Shown piece after piece: positions 11,142 to 22,668 of a stretch of DNA of 64,000 nucleotides. This stretch comes from Ceraceosorus guamensis (taxonomy: Eukaryota > Basidiomycota > Exobasidiomycetes > Ceraceosorales > Ceraceosoraceae): NCBI RefSeq assembly GCF_003144195.1, contig NW_020290061.1, positions 1-64,000 on the forward strand, read 5' to 3'. Numbering within the stretch: position 1 is the stretch's first letter; each line of letters opens with the position of its first letter. A program made the translations under genes and the position numbers. The notes beneath the pieces are model-generated. The model ran no database searches and was not told where the DNA came from. It saw only the letters and a list, made by a program, of their open reading frames with translations.

Positions 11142-14100
11142 ATGCGTGCGACCGTTTGCTTTATCGCGCTGGTCCTAGCATTGCTGGCCAGCGTCGTCAG
11201 CTCCAGAGCGGTAGACCATGTTGCCCATACCGCGCGGCGGCACTTTGGCAGAGCGGGCAGTCTACGAAAAGCCCTCGCCGAACGCCAAGATGCAAAGAAA
11301 TCGATCATCTCGCCCAGCAACAGCTCTTCCGAATTCTCCAATACCAGACACGGCGCGGTGCACGGCAGCGCGATGTTCAAGCTGAGCCCAAACAAGAAGC
11401 GCGAGGTGTTGAAAGGTCCAGGTGCAGGCAAGCAATTCGTCACCATCTTTGATCAGGACGGCGATGGTCTCGTCTCGTTGACCGAATTGCAATTCGGTCT
11501 AAACTTTGCTTGGCGTGACCAGCAAGAAGCAGACACCGCGCGCCGTGTCGTTGATCTGCCGAGCCCAGAAGACGTCATCAAGCACGGCGACACGGATGGC
11601 GATGGAGCGCTGAACAGTGACGAGGTCCAATTCTTGCTTGACCAGACCAGACGAGCTAAAGACGGAACGCCGCGGGACTGCAGCGTGATCGAGGAAAAGG
11701 TAGCAAAATGCAAGTCTCGTCATGTGCTTCGTTGCGGAGGTGAGGCAAGCAACGTCGCTGAAAGCGACCACCGAAAGACTGTCGATTAACTTGGCCGCTC
11801 TTTGCTCTCCCTCAGGCTACGTCAATTTGGCGGAAAATGCGTGCCACCTGGGCTACGGGCAGCAGCGGGTCGACTCTTGCATTATGAATTCGTCGTGCGA
11901 GAATGTTTGCGCATGCATCGACAAGGTCGCCAAGAGTGTGGGAGCCAATGCCGAAGGCAACGTCACGTCTACGTCGTCAATGTCGAATTCCGCAGCTTCT
12001 ACCGTAGGCGCAAGCGCAATCGCTTCTACTGCCATTTCTGAGATAATGAGCAGCTCGACCGCATCAGCAACAGCCTCTATTGCCACGGGCAACCATTCCA
12101 TCTCGGAGACGCACCAGCACGAAAAACGTGAGTCAAAGATTCGCACTACACCGCACTTCATGCTACTCCCAGCTGAGCACGAGAGTTGTCCTTCAGGACT
12201 ACTTCTTCCCATCTTCTTTGGCCTCGTCCTCGTTGAAATCGGCGAGCTGCTGACGTTTGCGCTCGCAGAGATTGTCCGCAGCGCGAATGAACTCGTCGCG
12301 GCGGATTCGGTATCGCGCTTCCTAGACGTCAAAGTCTGGGACCCAGACTCCGGCAACCAACCTCCGAGCTGCGCAACCTACATCTACTGGTCGCAAGGAT
12401 GCGGCGCCATCGGCTCCGGTACTGCCAAAGGTTGCAAGCCCGACGGCGGTCGACTTTACGGCAAATCGTGCGTCACCCACTTCAACAAGGGCTCCAAGGG
12501 TGAGTGGTCGCCGCTGCATCGTGGGAAAGTCCGCGCTACGAGCGAGCAGCGCAGCACAGCGCAGCGCTCAAGTCACATACCACCTGCCCATAGGATGCGG
12601 CTTCCTGAAGCTCGGCTGCAAGTCTCTGTGTTTCGCCACGAATACGGCAGGCTGTGGTTGCGACTTGTTCGACTATGAAGAGTTCGACGATAAGCAAGTG
12701 AGTGACGGCAGCAGCACAGTGCATCGCGGCGCTGACTGGTGCAAGCACCCTGCTGCTGCAGTTTCCAAACCACGTGTACGCTTCGTACAAGGTGGATCAA
12801 GTCAGCGAATGCGCCAAAAAGTGCACTGCCGACTCCAGATGCGTAGCGTTCGAGATTCCGCCGCTGCAAAAAGATATCGACACTTGCTTGCTAAAGGATG
12901 GCGGAGACGATGCCATCACGCTCAAAGGCGTCACCACCTTTGTCAAGATCGGCTTGCGAAACGGCGGAGAAGAGGACTTTTGCGACATCAAAGCCGATCG
13001 CGGCTCCGACCTGCCCTTTGGCGATGATTGGGGCCCAGGTTCGCCCTTCAGCAAACGAAGCGACTTGTCCGATCGCGACGCGTCCTCCTCCTCCTCCTCC
13101 GTCGAGCGAGCTCTCGACCCCGAAGGAAAGAAGCCGCATGATTTGGCATTCACCTATCTCGTTGTGAGCCCAGCCCAGCAGCGTCCAAGCGTCCAAGAGC
13201 TGATCCGCACGAATTGCGATATGTTGCTGATCTGATGCCCCCGGTCTGTTGGCGTCTGTGGCGCAACAGGTTCAAGCGCTCTGGGCAGCGTTGCAGCGAA
13301 TGTACGCCCGTGGTGAGATGCGCGGCGACCCTTTTCTGCACTCGGAAGCCGACAACATGTGGTCGACCATCCAGACGCCGGATGTGAGGCCGATCGGCGA
13401 TCCCACCCTTCCGCGCAACATCAACCGCGGTACGGCCGAGCCCATCGCGAATCGCAATGGCGGACGTTGGAGCTACCACGAGATCGTGCAGCGCATCGTC
13501 AACGTGCATCGACAGCTCATCAACGCCGGAGGTGTGCAGCCAGTGCTGGACAGCAATGCAGCTGGTTTCAACAACGTCTTTCCCGCTTCCCTGCGCAACA
13601 TTCTCATCAACAATGAAAACACTGTGAGGAATGCGGTGAATGGCCAAGGCAACACCAACTGGTACCACCAGCGCACGCTGGCCACAGGCAAGTCCATCGA
13701 CCCCGTGACGGGCATCGTCGTGCCTTTCGACGCCAATGTCAACTTTTTCCAACGCGGCTTCGTCGGTCCCCTCACCCTGGAAGCGGCATTCATTCTGGCC
13801 ACGCAATTGGCAGGCGTGGATTACGCCAGGGTGCAAAGGAGCGCCAAACGGGCCAACTTGCAGCACCGCGGTCTGGGAGAGTTTAGCACCAGCTACATCC
13901 TCGGCAGGGTGCAGAACGCCAGAGCACTGCCAGAGGATGGCTGCATCGGTGAGTTCGCGGTGCGCGGTGCGCGGTGGAGAAGGCTGAGCGATGCGCGCAG
14001 AGTAGAGCCAGTGCATGCGAGAGGAGGAGGAGGAGGAGGAGAAGGCTGACGAAACAAATTGCGCCAACTGCTTCGATCGCGGCCGCCACGATGCGACGTG

Positions 14101-15328
14101 ATGGCAGGCGTGCCCATCAACACGACGACGGATCGCAATTTGGGACGAGGGTCGATGAATCAACAAGTGCCCAACGATGCGTACGCCGATGCTGGAGTTC
14201 AGATTGCCCTCGAGCTGGTGAGTCGCGGTGCGGTGCGGTGCGGTGCGGTGCGAGAGGGGGGCGGAGAGCATGCATGGACGCGGAACGCAGACGGAATGCT
14301 ACGCGCTGCGTTCTCTCCGACGAATGTGAATGTGAATGTGAATGTGAAGCTGACGCTGTGCCCATGCCACGCAATACGCGTTACCGGTCCTTTCGATCCA
14401 CGTGATGCGCGCACGCACGCACGCACGCACGCAGTCTCCCGATGAAGGCGATGCGCAGCAAAATGTCCTTCTCTTCGTATCGCACTGGACCGATCCCAGA
14501 AGGTGAGCAGCTTCTGCCGCGGGGCCAGTCACGAGTTGCAGCCACCGCTGATGACAGAACCCTTGATTCGTGATTGCCTTGCACGCACGCACGCACGCCC
14601 ACGCCCACGCCCACGCCCTCACGCACGCACGCCCACGCACGCCCACGCCCACGCCCACGCCCCCACGCCCACACGCCCCCACGCCCACGCGCAGCTACAT
14701 CCAAACCACGCGCGGCAATCCGCTGGCCAATCCGTCGTACGCTCAATCGTACGAGTCGCAAAACATTCCCTTAGCCCAGAGCGACCCGGCCACTGCGAAC
14801 ACCGCCGCGCGACCAGCGCGCAACACGCGAGCATTGGCGCACGCCCACGTCGCCATCCTATCGCGATCCGAGTGGCAAGCATATCGCAACAATGGCGGCC
14901 TGCCACCTCGCTACGTCCAAGTCGGCAATTTCCACTTCTACCTCAACCCCGAAGATGCTCCTGGTCAGCTGAGGAACAACAATCAGGGCGGCGGCGCCAA
15001 CGATGGTCGCGACGAGCTCAGAAGATCCTGGGCAGAGGAGGAGGAGGAGGAGGAGGAGGAGGAGGAGGAGGAGGGCGGTGCGACGTGGAAGCAAGTGAAG
15101 GAGCAGGAGGAGTTCGACGACGGCTTGAAGCGAAGGGCACGCGCGTTCCCACCTCAACCGAAGCCGAGCGATGGACAGGCGTTCGGCTTGGGCAAGCGCA
15201 TGCTGAGCAGGTTTGCCAGGTATTCGCGTCCACAGTGGCCTGCCTTTTGGCGACATTGGCAGCAGCGGGGCGGCGCAGCAGGCAGAGACGCATCACCAGC
15301 CATGCTTGGTCGCCGCGTGGATCTGTGA
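11142..15328 (+). CDS. Large secreted protein with EF-hands and a PAN/apple-like cysteine module
   Basis: Nine exons join in frame to 1069 residues: 11142-11739, 11816-12127, 12197-12499, 12594-12697, 12762-13163, 13270-13948, 14108-14217, 14435-14502 and 14695-15328. A signal peptide covers about residues 1-22. Two EF-hand loops follow (FDQDGDGLVSLTEL and GDTDGDGALNSDEV), which should bind calcium. Next come a Ser/Ala/Thr-rich linker, a cysteine-rich section (CATYIYWSQGCG, GCKSLCFATNTAGCGC) and a PAN/apple-like stretch (VSECAKKCTADSRCVAFE). The remaining half has no family I recognise, and it ends in a glutamate run and a basic tail. The eighth intron (14503-14694) is mostly ACGCCC-type repeat. 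The exon chain is supported by continuous phase, but a split into two genes near 13163-13270 cannot be excluded. Function unknown; an extracellular calcium-dependent or adhesive role is inference. Confidence 0.7.
14575..14694. repeat. ACGC/ACGCCC tandem repeat inside an intron
   Basis: A run of ACGC then ACGCCC-like units fills most of the eighth intron of the large secreted EF-hand gene and ends at its GCAG acceptor. On the complementary strand it is GGGCGT-rich. Its pyrimidine and CA bias may serve as a polypyrimidine-like tract. Confidence 0.7.
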
Positions 15329-15351
15329 TGTCGAGATGGGCTGGACTGGGA

Positions 15352-15385
15352 TGTGCGAGTGCGAGTGCGAGTGCGAGTGCGAGTG
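15352..15385. repeat. (GAGTGC)n microsatellite
   Basis: About five GAGTGC units lie just after the stop codon of the large secreted gene. The same hexamer occurs near 5052-5090, so it is a recurrent local microsatellite type. Confidence 0.8.
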
Positions 15386-15635
15386 GATCAAGGGAATGCA
15401 AATGTGATTCTGATTGTGAATGTGCTGCACGCGCCAGGCAGGCTTGTTTGCTCGTGGGGTCATGAGTCGTGAGTCGTGAGTGTTGGTGTCAAAAAGGTGT
15501 GAGCGCACAAGCGCGCAGGACTACAAAAGCACGCGCCGCTCGCACTCCTTCGCTTGCTTGCTTGCTTGCACGCACGCAGCCCAAAGTGCAGGCGCGTCAC
15601 GGTGGGGTGATGAAGATGCGTGGCAAAAAGAGGCG

Positions 15636-15708
15636 TAGCTCGGAGCGGTTTCGATCCGCTGACCTTTGGGTTATGAGCCCAACGTGATAACCCCTACACT
15701 ACCGAGCT
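15636..15708 (-). tRNA. Initiator tRNA-Met (CAT)
   Basis: A 73-base cloverleaf folds on the minus strand. The acceptor stem is AGCTCGG paired with CCGAGCT. The D-arm closes with GTG/CAC. The anticodon stem TTGGG/CCCAA holds the loop CTCATAA, so the anticodon is CAT. The T-arm is AGCGG/CCGCT with loop ATCGAAA. An A1:U72 pair, three G:C pairs next to the anticodon loop and A54 in place of T54 are hallmarks of eukaryotic initiator tRNA. No intron is seen and the discriminator base is A. Confidence 0.9.
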
Positions 15709-16378
15709 GTCCGACCGAGTGTGACAATAAGTGATTCATATACTTTTTACCAATTAAACGCATGCAGATCAGGAGCGTAACCCTCCAGACTCAAATTCTT
15801 GACTCGCGATTTTCTAATTGTGCCACTCAAAATGGTCACCCAGAATATTCGGCACGTGTTCGGGCCTCGTTGCACCCTTTCTTCTCACGAACGCGTAGCA
15901 CTGCGCCACAACTTTTTGCAGCTCCGACGCCAATTAAGATCCGCGCCAGAACACGGGCATTCAGTCAGCAGACACGTGATGCTCGATTCGATTCACCACT
16001 ACTCAGATTCGATTCAAGATTCACGGTCCTCTTTCTCAATCACATTCTTGATTTCACATTCAATTCCCATTCAAAATTGACGCGCGATCGCAGGCTGCCA
16101 GAAGAGTCGCCACTCGTGACTGCGTGCAAGGAGCGTGCCCCGCCACTCGGGCTGATTCAGATTCGTGATTCTTGATTGGACGCACAACAGCCACACGTGA
16201 GCAGCAGCAGCAGCAGCATCAGTCGATCTTAATTCCCGATTGCGGAGATGCGAATCTGAATCACGAACGCCGAGATCGTGATTGGCGAATTGAATGTGCG
16301 ATCGATGATGTGCCTGCCTGCCTGCCTGCCTGCCCCTCACTCATACTCATTCGCCTTTCCGACTCGGCCACATGTTGT

Positions 16379-16414
16379 GTATTGAATTGAATTGAATTGA
16401 ATTGAATTGAATTG
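16379..16414. repeat. (AATTG)n microsatellite
   Basis: Seven or more near-perfect AATTG/TTGAA pentamers in a row. The unit is AT-rich in an otherwise GC-rich region. Confidence 0.85.
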
Positions 16415-16487
16415 AGCGCATCGTCTTTTTCTTCCTTTCGGGCCTCTGAACCTTTCATGCGCGCGCGCGCAATGCAGGATGCCTGCT

Positions 16488-16535
16488 GCCTGCTGCTTGC
16501 TGCTTGCTGCTTGCTGCTTGCTGCTTGCTGTCTCG
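16488..16535. repeat. (CTGCTTG)n minisatellite
   Basis: Heptamer units CTGCTTG/CTGCCTG repeat about six times, beginning with slightly divergent copies. Confidence 0.8.
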
Positions 16536-17360
16536 GTCGACCGCACGCAACTCTTGACTCTGACTCACGACTTGACTCTGACTCCACCCGCGACTCGCGA
16601 CTTTAGAGAGTTCCCGCTCCCGCGTGGCTACAACTGTTGCTGTTGCTGTTGCTGTTGCTGTTCTGCTGCAAGGCACCCCTGCTGATCGGCGTTTCGGGGC
16701 GACGCCATGGCCTCGCGATTTTGCTTCTGTGCGCTGCACCTGCACTCATGACTTGCACGCTGCACGCTGCAGCAGCTGTGCGCACGACGCTAAGAGTCGC
16801 GCAGCGCTGCTGACCCGCGACCCACGACCCGCGACTCACGACTCTTGACTCACAGTGACTGCATGTCCACACATCCACACACGCAAAGGCGAAGGCGAAG
16901 GCGAAGGCGAAGCAGCTGCTGCGTGGGCCTTTCTCCATTCATGCGTCGGATGTCTGACTTGTTCATCGCTACTCCCTACTCGCTACTCGCGACTCACCTG
17001 ACCCGTCTGTATTCGCTGCCACCGCGATGACCTGCTCTCCGCCAAGCCCAAGCAATGCCTTCGCCGGCGTCCAAGACAACTTTATTCAAAGCGGGCGAGT
17101 GACCGGTTTGAGTCACTGACACTCGTGACTGCGTCTTGTGAAGCGAGCGCCCTTTGGCAGCTTGATGCTTGACGGTGCGTGCACCCAATCAGGACGTTGG
17201 GCCCAGTCGGTCGAGTCGAGTTCAACCATTCGAAGCCTGCGGTGTTCCACGCAGCATCCATCACACACAAACTCACCCCCCGCGGCCCTGCCTCTCCTCA
17301 CCGCGAACCCTCACCTTGCCCCTCCCTGCTGGTCCCCATTCGATCACAGGTCTTCCCAGC

Positions 17361-18904
17361 ATGGCTACCCCACCTGCTCATTCCTTCACCCCCGAACAAT
17401 TGGCCGCCCTGACGGTGGAAGCGGCCAGGCATGGTACGCCAATCTCCTACGTGTCCTGCCTTTGCCGTGAGTCAGCTCAGCTCAGCTGAGGCTTTGCGAC
17501 GCTTGGTAGACGTGAGACTGACGATCCGAACGAAACAACTCATTCGCCTTGTTGCTCTGGCCGCGCGCCGGATGACAGTCGGTCTGATCCTTGGAGACTG
17601 GTTCGGTGCGCTGGACTTCGACTTTGCGCTGCTGAAAGAGTCTGGGGCCAGGACGCTGCGAAGACGCAAGGCTGCCATCGCCTACTTCGTCGCCCGATCG
17701 TGCGGCGCCATCGGTGTGGGCTTCTTCGTCGTCATGGTCTCTGTCGGCGATCGCAAAACGGAGGTTTGCAATGTCCTCATCCGTTTTGCCCCCGTCTTCA
17801 ACGGTTTCGCCACGTCTGCCTCGCAATTCCTCTTCATCGGTCGCGTCGTCGCCCTGTGGCCAAATCCCAGCGTCAAGTGGGTCACCATGGCTGCGTGGAT
17901 CATCGCTTCTCTCTCTTGGATCTCACAAGAAGTCGCTACAGAGAACCGTCAGAATCCTTTCGGACTGCTGCAGTGCTACCTTCCGCGTCTCTCAGGTGAG
18001 AGCTTGACGCTTGACCTCATCGCGCGACGCTCACGCTCTGACACACACACCACGCACACCACACACACATGGTGGTGATGGTCACGAACAGGCTTGGCGC
18101 AAGTCCCGTACTGCTTCGCAGCAGCATACGACATCCTCATCTTCACCCTCACGCTGCTCGGCTTCCACAGGCAGGGCAAGCTGAACGTTTTCAGAAGGGG
18201 ACCGACGGACAGCAAGATCGTGCACCGACTGTTCATCACCACCTTGATCTTCTTTTTCATCATCATCGGCTTCCATATTGGCGTGATCATCGGCTTCTGG
18301 ACGTCTACGACCCCGTATGACACGGTAGTCATGGCACCTGTCCACACTGCAGTCAGGTGCGTGGCGTGCTTGGGTGTTAGCGTGGCCGCACACTGCGACT
18401 CTTCATACCCACATGACCTCCTCCTCATCCTCGCTTCTATTCCCGCAGCGTCGTCTTGTCCTGTCATTTGTTCATGAATCTGCGCCAGCTTGCATCGGGA
18501 ACCTCTCCAGCGCAAGGCTCTGGCAGCGGGCAGGGAATCGTTTCGAACGGCAGCGATCGACGACGCGGCAGCCGTGCACAATACGCCGGTGTGGCCGACG
18601 ATCCCGAGGTACGTTTGGGCATTACGAAAGGGCTGATCGCTGGATCTTGATCTGATCGACGCTTGCCCTTTTGCAGTCTGGACGAGGCGGTATTCGCCTC
18701 CAGACGACAGTGTCGCGACGATCGCAATTTGCTTCTCCGCCTGTCTTGTCGGAGCCGACGAAAGCGTTCACGTGGGCCAACACCACGCACTGGTCAGGAC
18801 CCATCTCGCTCACTACCGAAATAACACCTCCCAGCTTGAGCTCGAGCCGCCCATTCGCCGAATCATCCATTGAAGCGCACGGCTGGACGAAAGAACCGCA
18901 ATGA
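17361..18904 (+). CDS. Seven-transmembrane protein of unknown family
   Basis: Five exons splice in frame to 391 residues: 17361-17466, 17579-17995, 18092-18356, 18449-18608 and 18677-18904. Seven hydrophobic spans are visible: ISYVSCLCLGLILGDW, AYFVARSCGAIGVGFFVVMV, an APVFNGFATSASQFLFIG span, WVTMAAWIIASLSW, YCFAAAYDILIFTLTLLGF, LFITTLIFFFIIIGFHIGV and VVLSCHLFMNL. The C-terminal tail of about 120 residues is polar, Ser/Arg-rich and probably cytosolic. The topology resembles the multi-pass putative receptor proteins that are numerous in basidiomycetes, but I cannot assign a named domain. It converges with the paraoxonase-like gene, whose stop is about 290 bases away. Confidence 0.75.
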
Positions 18905-18905
18905 A

Positions 18906-19069
18906 AAAGCCGAGTGTAGCGGCATCATTTCGCCATTTCTTGGCCACAAGGCAATAGCATTCATATCATACCCGCAGTACCTGACATGATGATAAAGCCA
19001 AGTGTCGCGGCATCATTTCGCCATTTCTTACTACAGTGCAATAGCATTCATACCCGCGATACCTGACAT
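18906..19069. repeat. Tandem duplication of about 80 bp between convergent genes
   Basis: Two copies, 18906-18987 and 18993-19069, share a nearly identical core (GCGGCATCATTTCGCCATTT) and a matching end (ACCTGACAT), with a few substitutions and small indels. They sit just after the seven-TM stop codon, probably in its 3' untranslated region. Confidence 0.8.
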
Positions 19070-19190
19070 ATGTGTTGTGCTTAGTTCCTGGTCTTAGCAG
19101 CCCCATGCGCGCTGATACGTGACAACTTCGTCACTTTCCGACCCTCGTCCACCGGAATGCCAACAATGCGTCTCGGAGCAGAGCATGGCT

Positions 19191-21034
19191 CTACAGCGCA
19201 AAGTTGCGACAGGTCATCAATCCCGGGATGCCATACAGACCCGTCACCAACATCGTCTTTCTTTGCCTGTCCCAAACAGCAGTGGTAGAAGTCTTTAGAC
19301 CTTGCAATCCTCCATTGTTTTGCTTAACCGTCCCTGCGCCTTGGTATAACGTCCGCACCCCAAAGCCATTCTGATTCTTCTGAACACCTCGCTTGGACAC
19401 AGTAAGCGGCGCACCGCCATCCACATCTGCCTCGCGATCGGCATCCGTATTTGAGCCAAGGTAGGAGACTTGGACGGCCCAGGAGCCCGCCTTGTTGACT
19501 GCATCATTGCGCGGATCTTTTGCTGCGTTGATCAATGCCAAGCCACTCGGATGACCAGCAGCTGTAATAACACTGTTGTCCATCTTGACTGGCGATGTGG
19601 CATCTGAGGGCACAGAGCTGCTCTGTGCAGGCGACCACATGATGTTGTCGACGGTCATGGGCAGATACACTCTCGCTTTCTCCTTCAGCAGCTTGCGGTC
19701 GTACCACTCTGCGCCGCGCTTGGCATCGAAAAATAGCACGGCTGGAGACTGACCCGAAGCTACGGCCAAAGTGGAGCCTCGGGGCGATAGTGCGATACCG
19801 TTGGAGTAGATGATGTCGCGAATGACGATGCGCGCTCCCACCAAGTCAGTCGGCGAGGCAGAAGAGTCTGTGAAATTGACATGGCTGACCTATCAACAGA
19901 GAAGCGGACCGCACATCAGCGTTGCACAACTGAATAAGAGGGACAGTGCAAATACTCGCCCAAGTCAGTGCAGGCGCAAGGACAGTCTCCAACATGGGCA
20001 GCGTGTTGGTCGCAATTGCAGTCCGGAAGGTCGCTGCCGCTGCAGCAGCAATGACACCTTTGCTGGCAGGATAGAGCATCTCGATGGTGCTCTGCAGTTG
20101 ATCTTGCGGTGGGGCGTGGTAGGCAAAAAAGTGATCTTGCGTTACCAGGAATTCTTGAGCGGAGAGAGCGACAATCGAGTTGGGCGTGTGGGTTGCCAGC
20201 GGATGTGAGATGCTTCGCACATGCTTGGCGCGCCAGCCAGATGACCGCAAAGAGACATCAAAAACTTCGATGAAGGAGCGGGCACCCGCCGCATTGACCA
20301 CAAATGTACGGAATTGATTGGGTGCAAGACGCTGGGACAGAGCAGAATGTAAAGGGGAGGACAAGATTGCTCTCAGTCTGCAACTGTAAACATTGCTGAG
20401 CCGTGCTCGGCGTGTTCAACTCACAAGAGTAGAGCTGCCCAAAGGTTTGAAGTCGCCAGAGTCAGGGTAAGCGTCAAAGGGTATGATCTGCGCGCTTCCA
20501 GCGCCTTGTCCGGAAGAGTAGTCAATGAGCCACATGGCGCCTCTGGACGTTGAGCTGCAACGCGCGATTCATATCAGCACTGCGCTCGAGCAGCAAGAGC
20601 AGCGCAATTACAAAGGCATCGACTCACTTTGCGAGCGGGCCAAGTAGAGTGTTCCATTGGTTGCGATTCTGATCGCACGTCACCAGCGCCCAGCCTTGTA
20701 GCTCATCAGACAGCAACTCGACGTTCTCGCAGAATTCGAGACGCTGCTGCGCGGGATCTCTCTGACCAGATCGGTGGTAGGGATCCGGAGCTGAGGCGGA
20801 GAGGTCAGCACAGCTAGTGGAGGAGTTGTTGGGCACCCAAAACGGCGGCAGCGTTGGCGTCGATGTTTGAAAAGCAATCCACGCTGGCGAGAGCGAAGGC
20901 GGAATTCCACCAAGAGAGCGCAAGCAGTCCTCGTTTGCGTCGGTCAAGAAACAAGGCAGCTGAGCGTGCGCAAACGTCAGCGCAGAGAGGCTTGCGCACG
21001 CATAGAGGATGTGAATGTGGGCCTGCAAACGCAT
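19191..21034 (-). CDS. Secreted paraoxonase/arylesterase-like beta-propeller protein
   Basis: Proposed exons 21034-20628, 20554-20425, 20331-19960 and 19889-19191 give 535 residues with a signal peptide (about residues 1-24). The segments THTPNSIVALSAQEFLVTQDHFF, YSNGIALSPRGSTLAVA and TVDNIMWSPA...AAGHPSGL follow the PON-family pattern of calcium-binding Asn/Asp residues and a blade near the NGI motif. PON-type enzymes hydrolyse lactones and aryl esters outside the cell or at membranes; the substrate here is unknown. The third intron keeps frame only with a GC donor (GCGAGT at 19959), because the neighbouring GT would shift phase, so it is probably a GC-AG intron. An Asn/Ser-rich section near residues 90-110 is unusual for the family. 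Confidence 0.75.
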
Positions 21035-21900
21035 CGTTGACGAGGACTGTCACGACAGCGTAGTGTGCTGATACCATTCGATGTCTCACTCTTGTGATGT
21101 TTGAAGAAAAGGGTGAAAAGGACTCACATGCATTCTGTCTTGCGCTTCTTCTTATATGTGCTTGAGCGCAACAGGCAGCCTCGTATCATTCAGAAAGTCA
21201 AAGTACCCCGCATTTTCGCATCGCATTGCATCACCCCACTCCATGCAAGCCGCCTACTCTGCTACTTGAATTCGTGGCTTGCAGATGATCTTGGTTGCGT
21301 TGGCAACTGATGCAGCACCTGACAATGGTGTCGCAAAGCAGAACAGCCGTTGCAGTCTGAGTGCGTAGTGATGAGCCAACCCTCAGCTTCTGCAAGATTT
21401 GCCTCATCTACCCGCCCTTGCCGCTCTTTTCTGCCGGCACCACAACTTCTCCTCCGCATCATATTGCCTTACTCGCTTGCGTCTCGGCTGCGCGTAAGTT
21501 GCACGTGACCCGCAAGACGTGCCGCATTGATTGTTGCCGGGCAACAGAGACTTTCAGGCACCGCATGATCAGCAAGGAGCTTGCTATCCGGCGCAAAGCG
21601 TTCAGATGGTCATAAGGCTTCACCTGGTGGGCTGTATGCAGATGAACAACCACTTGTGATTGGAGGATGCCATTGACCGAGTGGCACTGCTCTCGTGAGT
21701 GAGGCTGTCAAGGGCCATCTCACGCTCAGATCACCATGTATAATGGATGTATTGAGTCAGGAGGTGAGACAAGCGTACATGCATGAGATAAACGCGTATG
21801 TGTGTATGCGCACGTGACAGGCCAGGGCCAGCCCTAATTGCTAACCCAGCATCACTCACAATCTGGCACCAACCACCAGCCCATTGGACTGCAAATCACA
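21035..21900. other. Intergenic stretch with no visible gene
   Basis: These 866 bases lie upstream of the paraoxonase-like gene and before the GIY-YIG-like remnant. No supported ORF is present. Near 21832-21848 there is a telomere-like fragment (CCCTAA, then CTAACCC), isolated and imperfect. Confidence 0.5.
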
Positions 21901-22668
21901 ATGAAGCCTTGCGCTTCAAAGAGGCATGCTGGGAAGCAGCACGCAGCAGCCCTGGCCTGCCCCTCAGGACCAAAGGATATCAAGCACCTTTTGAGCCTTG
22001 AGGAATCCTTGAAAGCTGCCCAACAAGTCTGCAACCGGCTGCAAGAGCGTGAGGATGTCAAGGCAACAGTCAACAGCAGGAATTTTCTTCAGAAATTTGT
22101 TAAGAGCGCCACTGCCCATGGCAAGCTCTGCTGTTCCACTATTGCCGACCAATCTCGCAGGGTAAAGGCAATTGGATTGCAAGATGGGAGAAGCATGGCG
22201 GAGGAAGATGGTGGTGGGGTCTACGAGGGCCTTTTCTTTGATGAAGAAGGAGAGCCAACTCACCGCTACACCGGCATGACCACCAACTTTCCCTGCCGTT
22301 ACCAAGAGCACATTGTTGCTTGCCTGTACTCACTGTTGGTCCACTACGATGCTGCTCGAGAGGCAGAGCACTTGCCATTGTCAGCAAGGGACAGTACAAC
22401 GACTCTGAGTGTGCCCATATGCTCGGATGTCTAGAGTTCATATGGACCATTGTACTTGGAACCTGGCAGGGCAGCAAGGAGTACAACAAGATTTGAGGTG
22501 AAGAATTTCCTTCCCCTGGAATCCTTGGCGTCAATAGCAACAACTGCTCCAGTATACAGCATGTGGTGCTCACTGGCCACAAGACAACTGCTGCCAGAGC
22601 TTCTGTGCTCAACCCTTCCCTCTCCCCTCACTTTGCGGCACTGGTCGATGCAGAGTGGTGAGTCTTGG
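21901..22668 (+). pseudogene. GIY-YIG-like endonuclease gene, apparently frame-disrupted
   Basis: From the ATG at 21901 a 178-residue frame contains GVYEGLFF (about 106-113), YTGMTTNFPCRYQEH (about 123-137) and a preceding helical, charged region. The spacing of Gly-(Val)-Tyr, Tyr-x-Gly, Thr-x-Asn, Arg and Glu-His matches the start of a GIY-YIG nuclease domain. The first frame ends at 22434, but coding-like sequence continues in another frame from about 22350 (AIVSKGQYNDSECAHMLGC) and again to about 22668, so the gene seems interrupted by a frameshift or is mis-spliced. GIY-YIG nucleases occur in repair proteins, homing endonucleases and transposable elements; which applies here is unknown. 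The nearby segment 22730-22830 (+) also reads as protein-like sequence. Confidence 0.5.

Larger units (their letters stand above)
15709..17360. other. Intergenic region rich in short tandem repeats
   Basis: These 1.65 kb between the tRNA and the seven-TM gene hold no gene I can support. They contain GATTC/GAATC-rich tracts (about 15780-16270), CCTG units near 16311-16333, AATTG units near 16379-16414, CTGCTTG units near 16488-16535, TTGCTG units near 16634-16665 and GGCGAA units near 16884-16912. The open frames here are made by these repeats. Confidence 0.6.
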
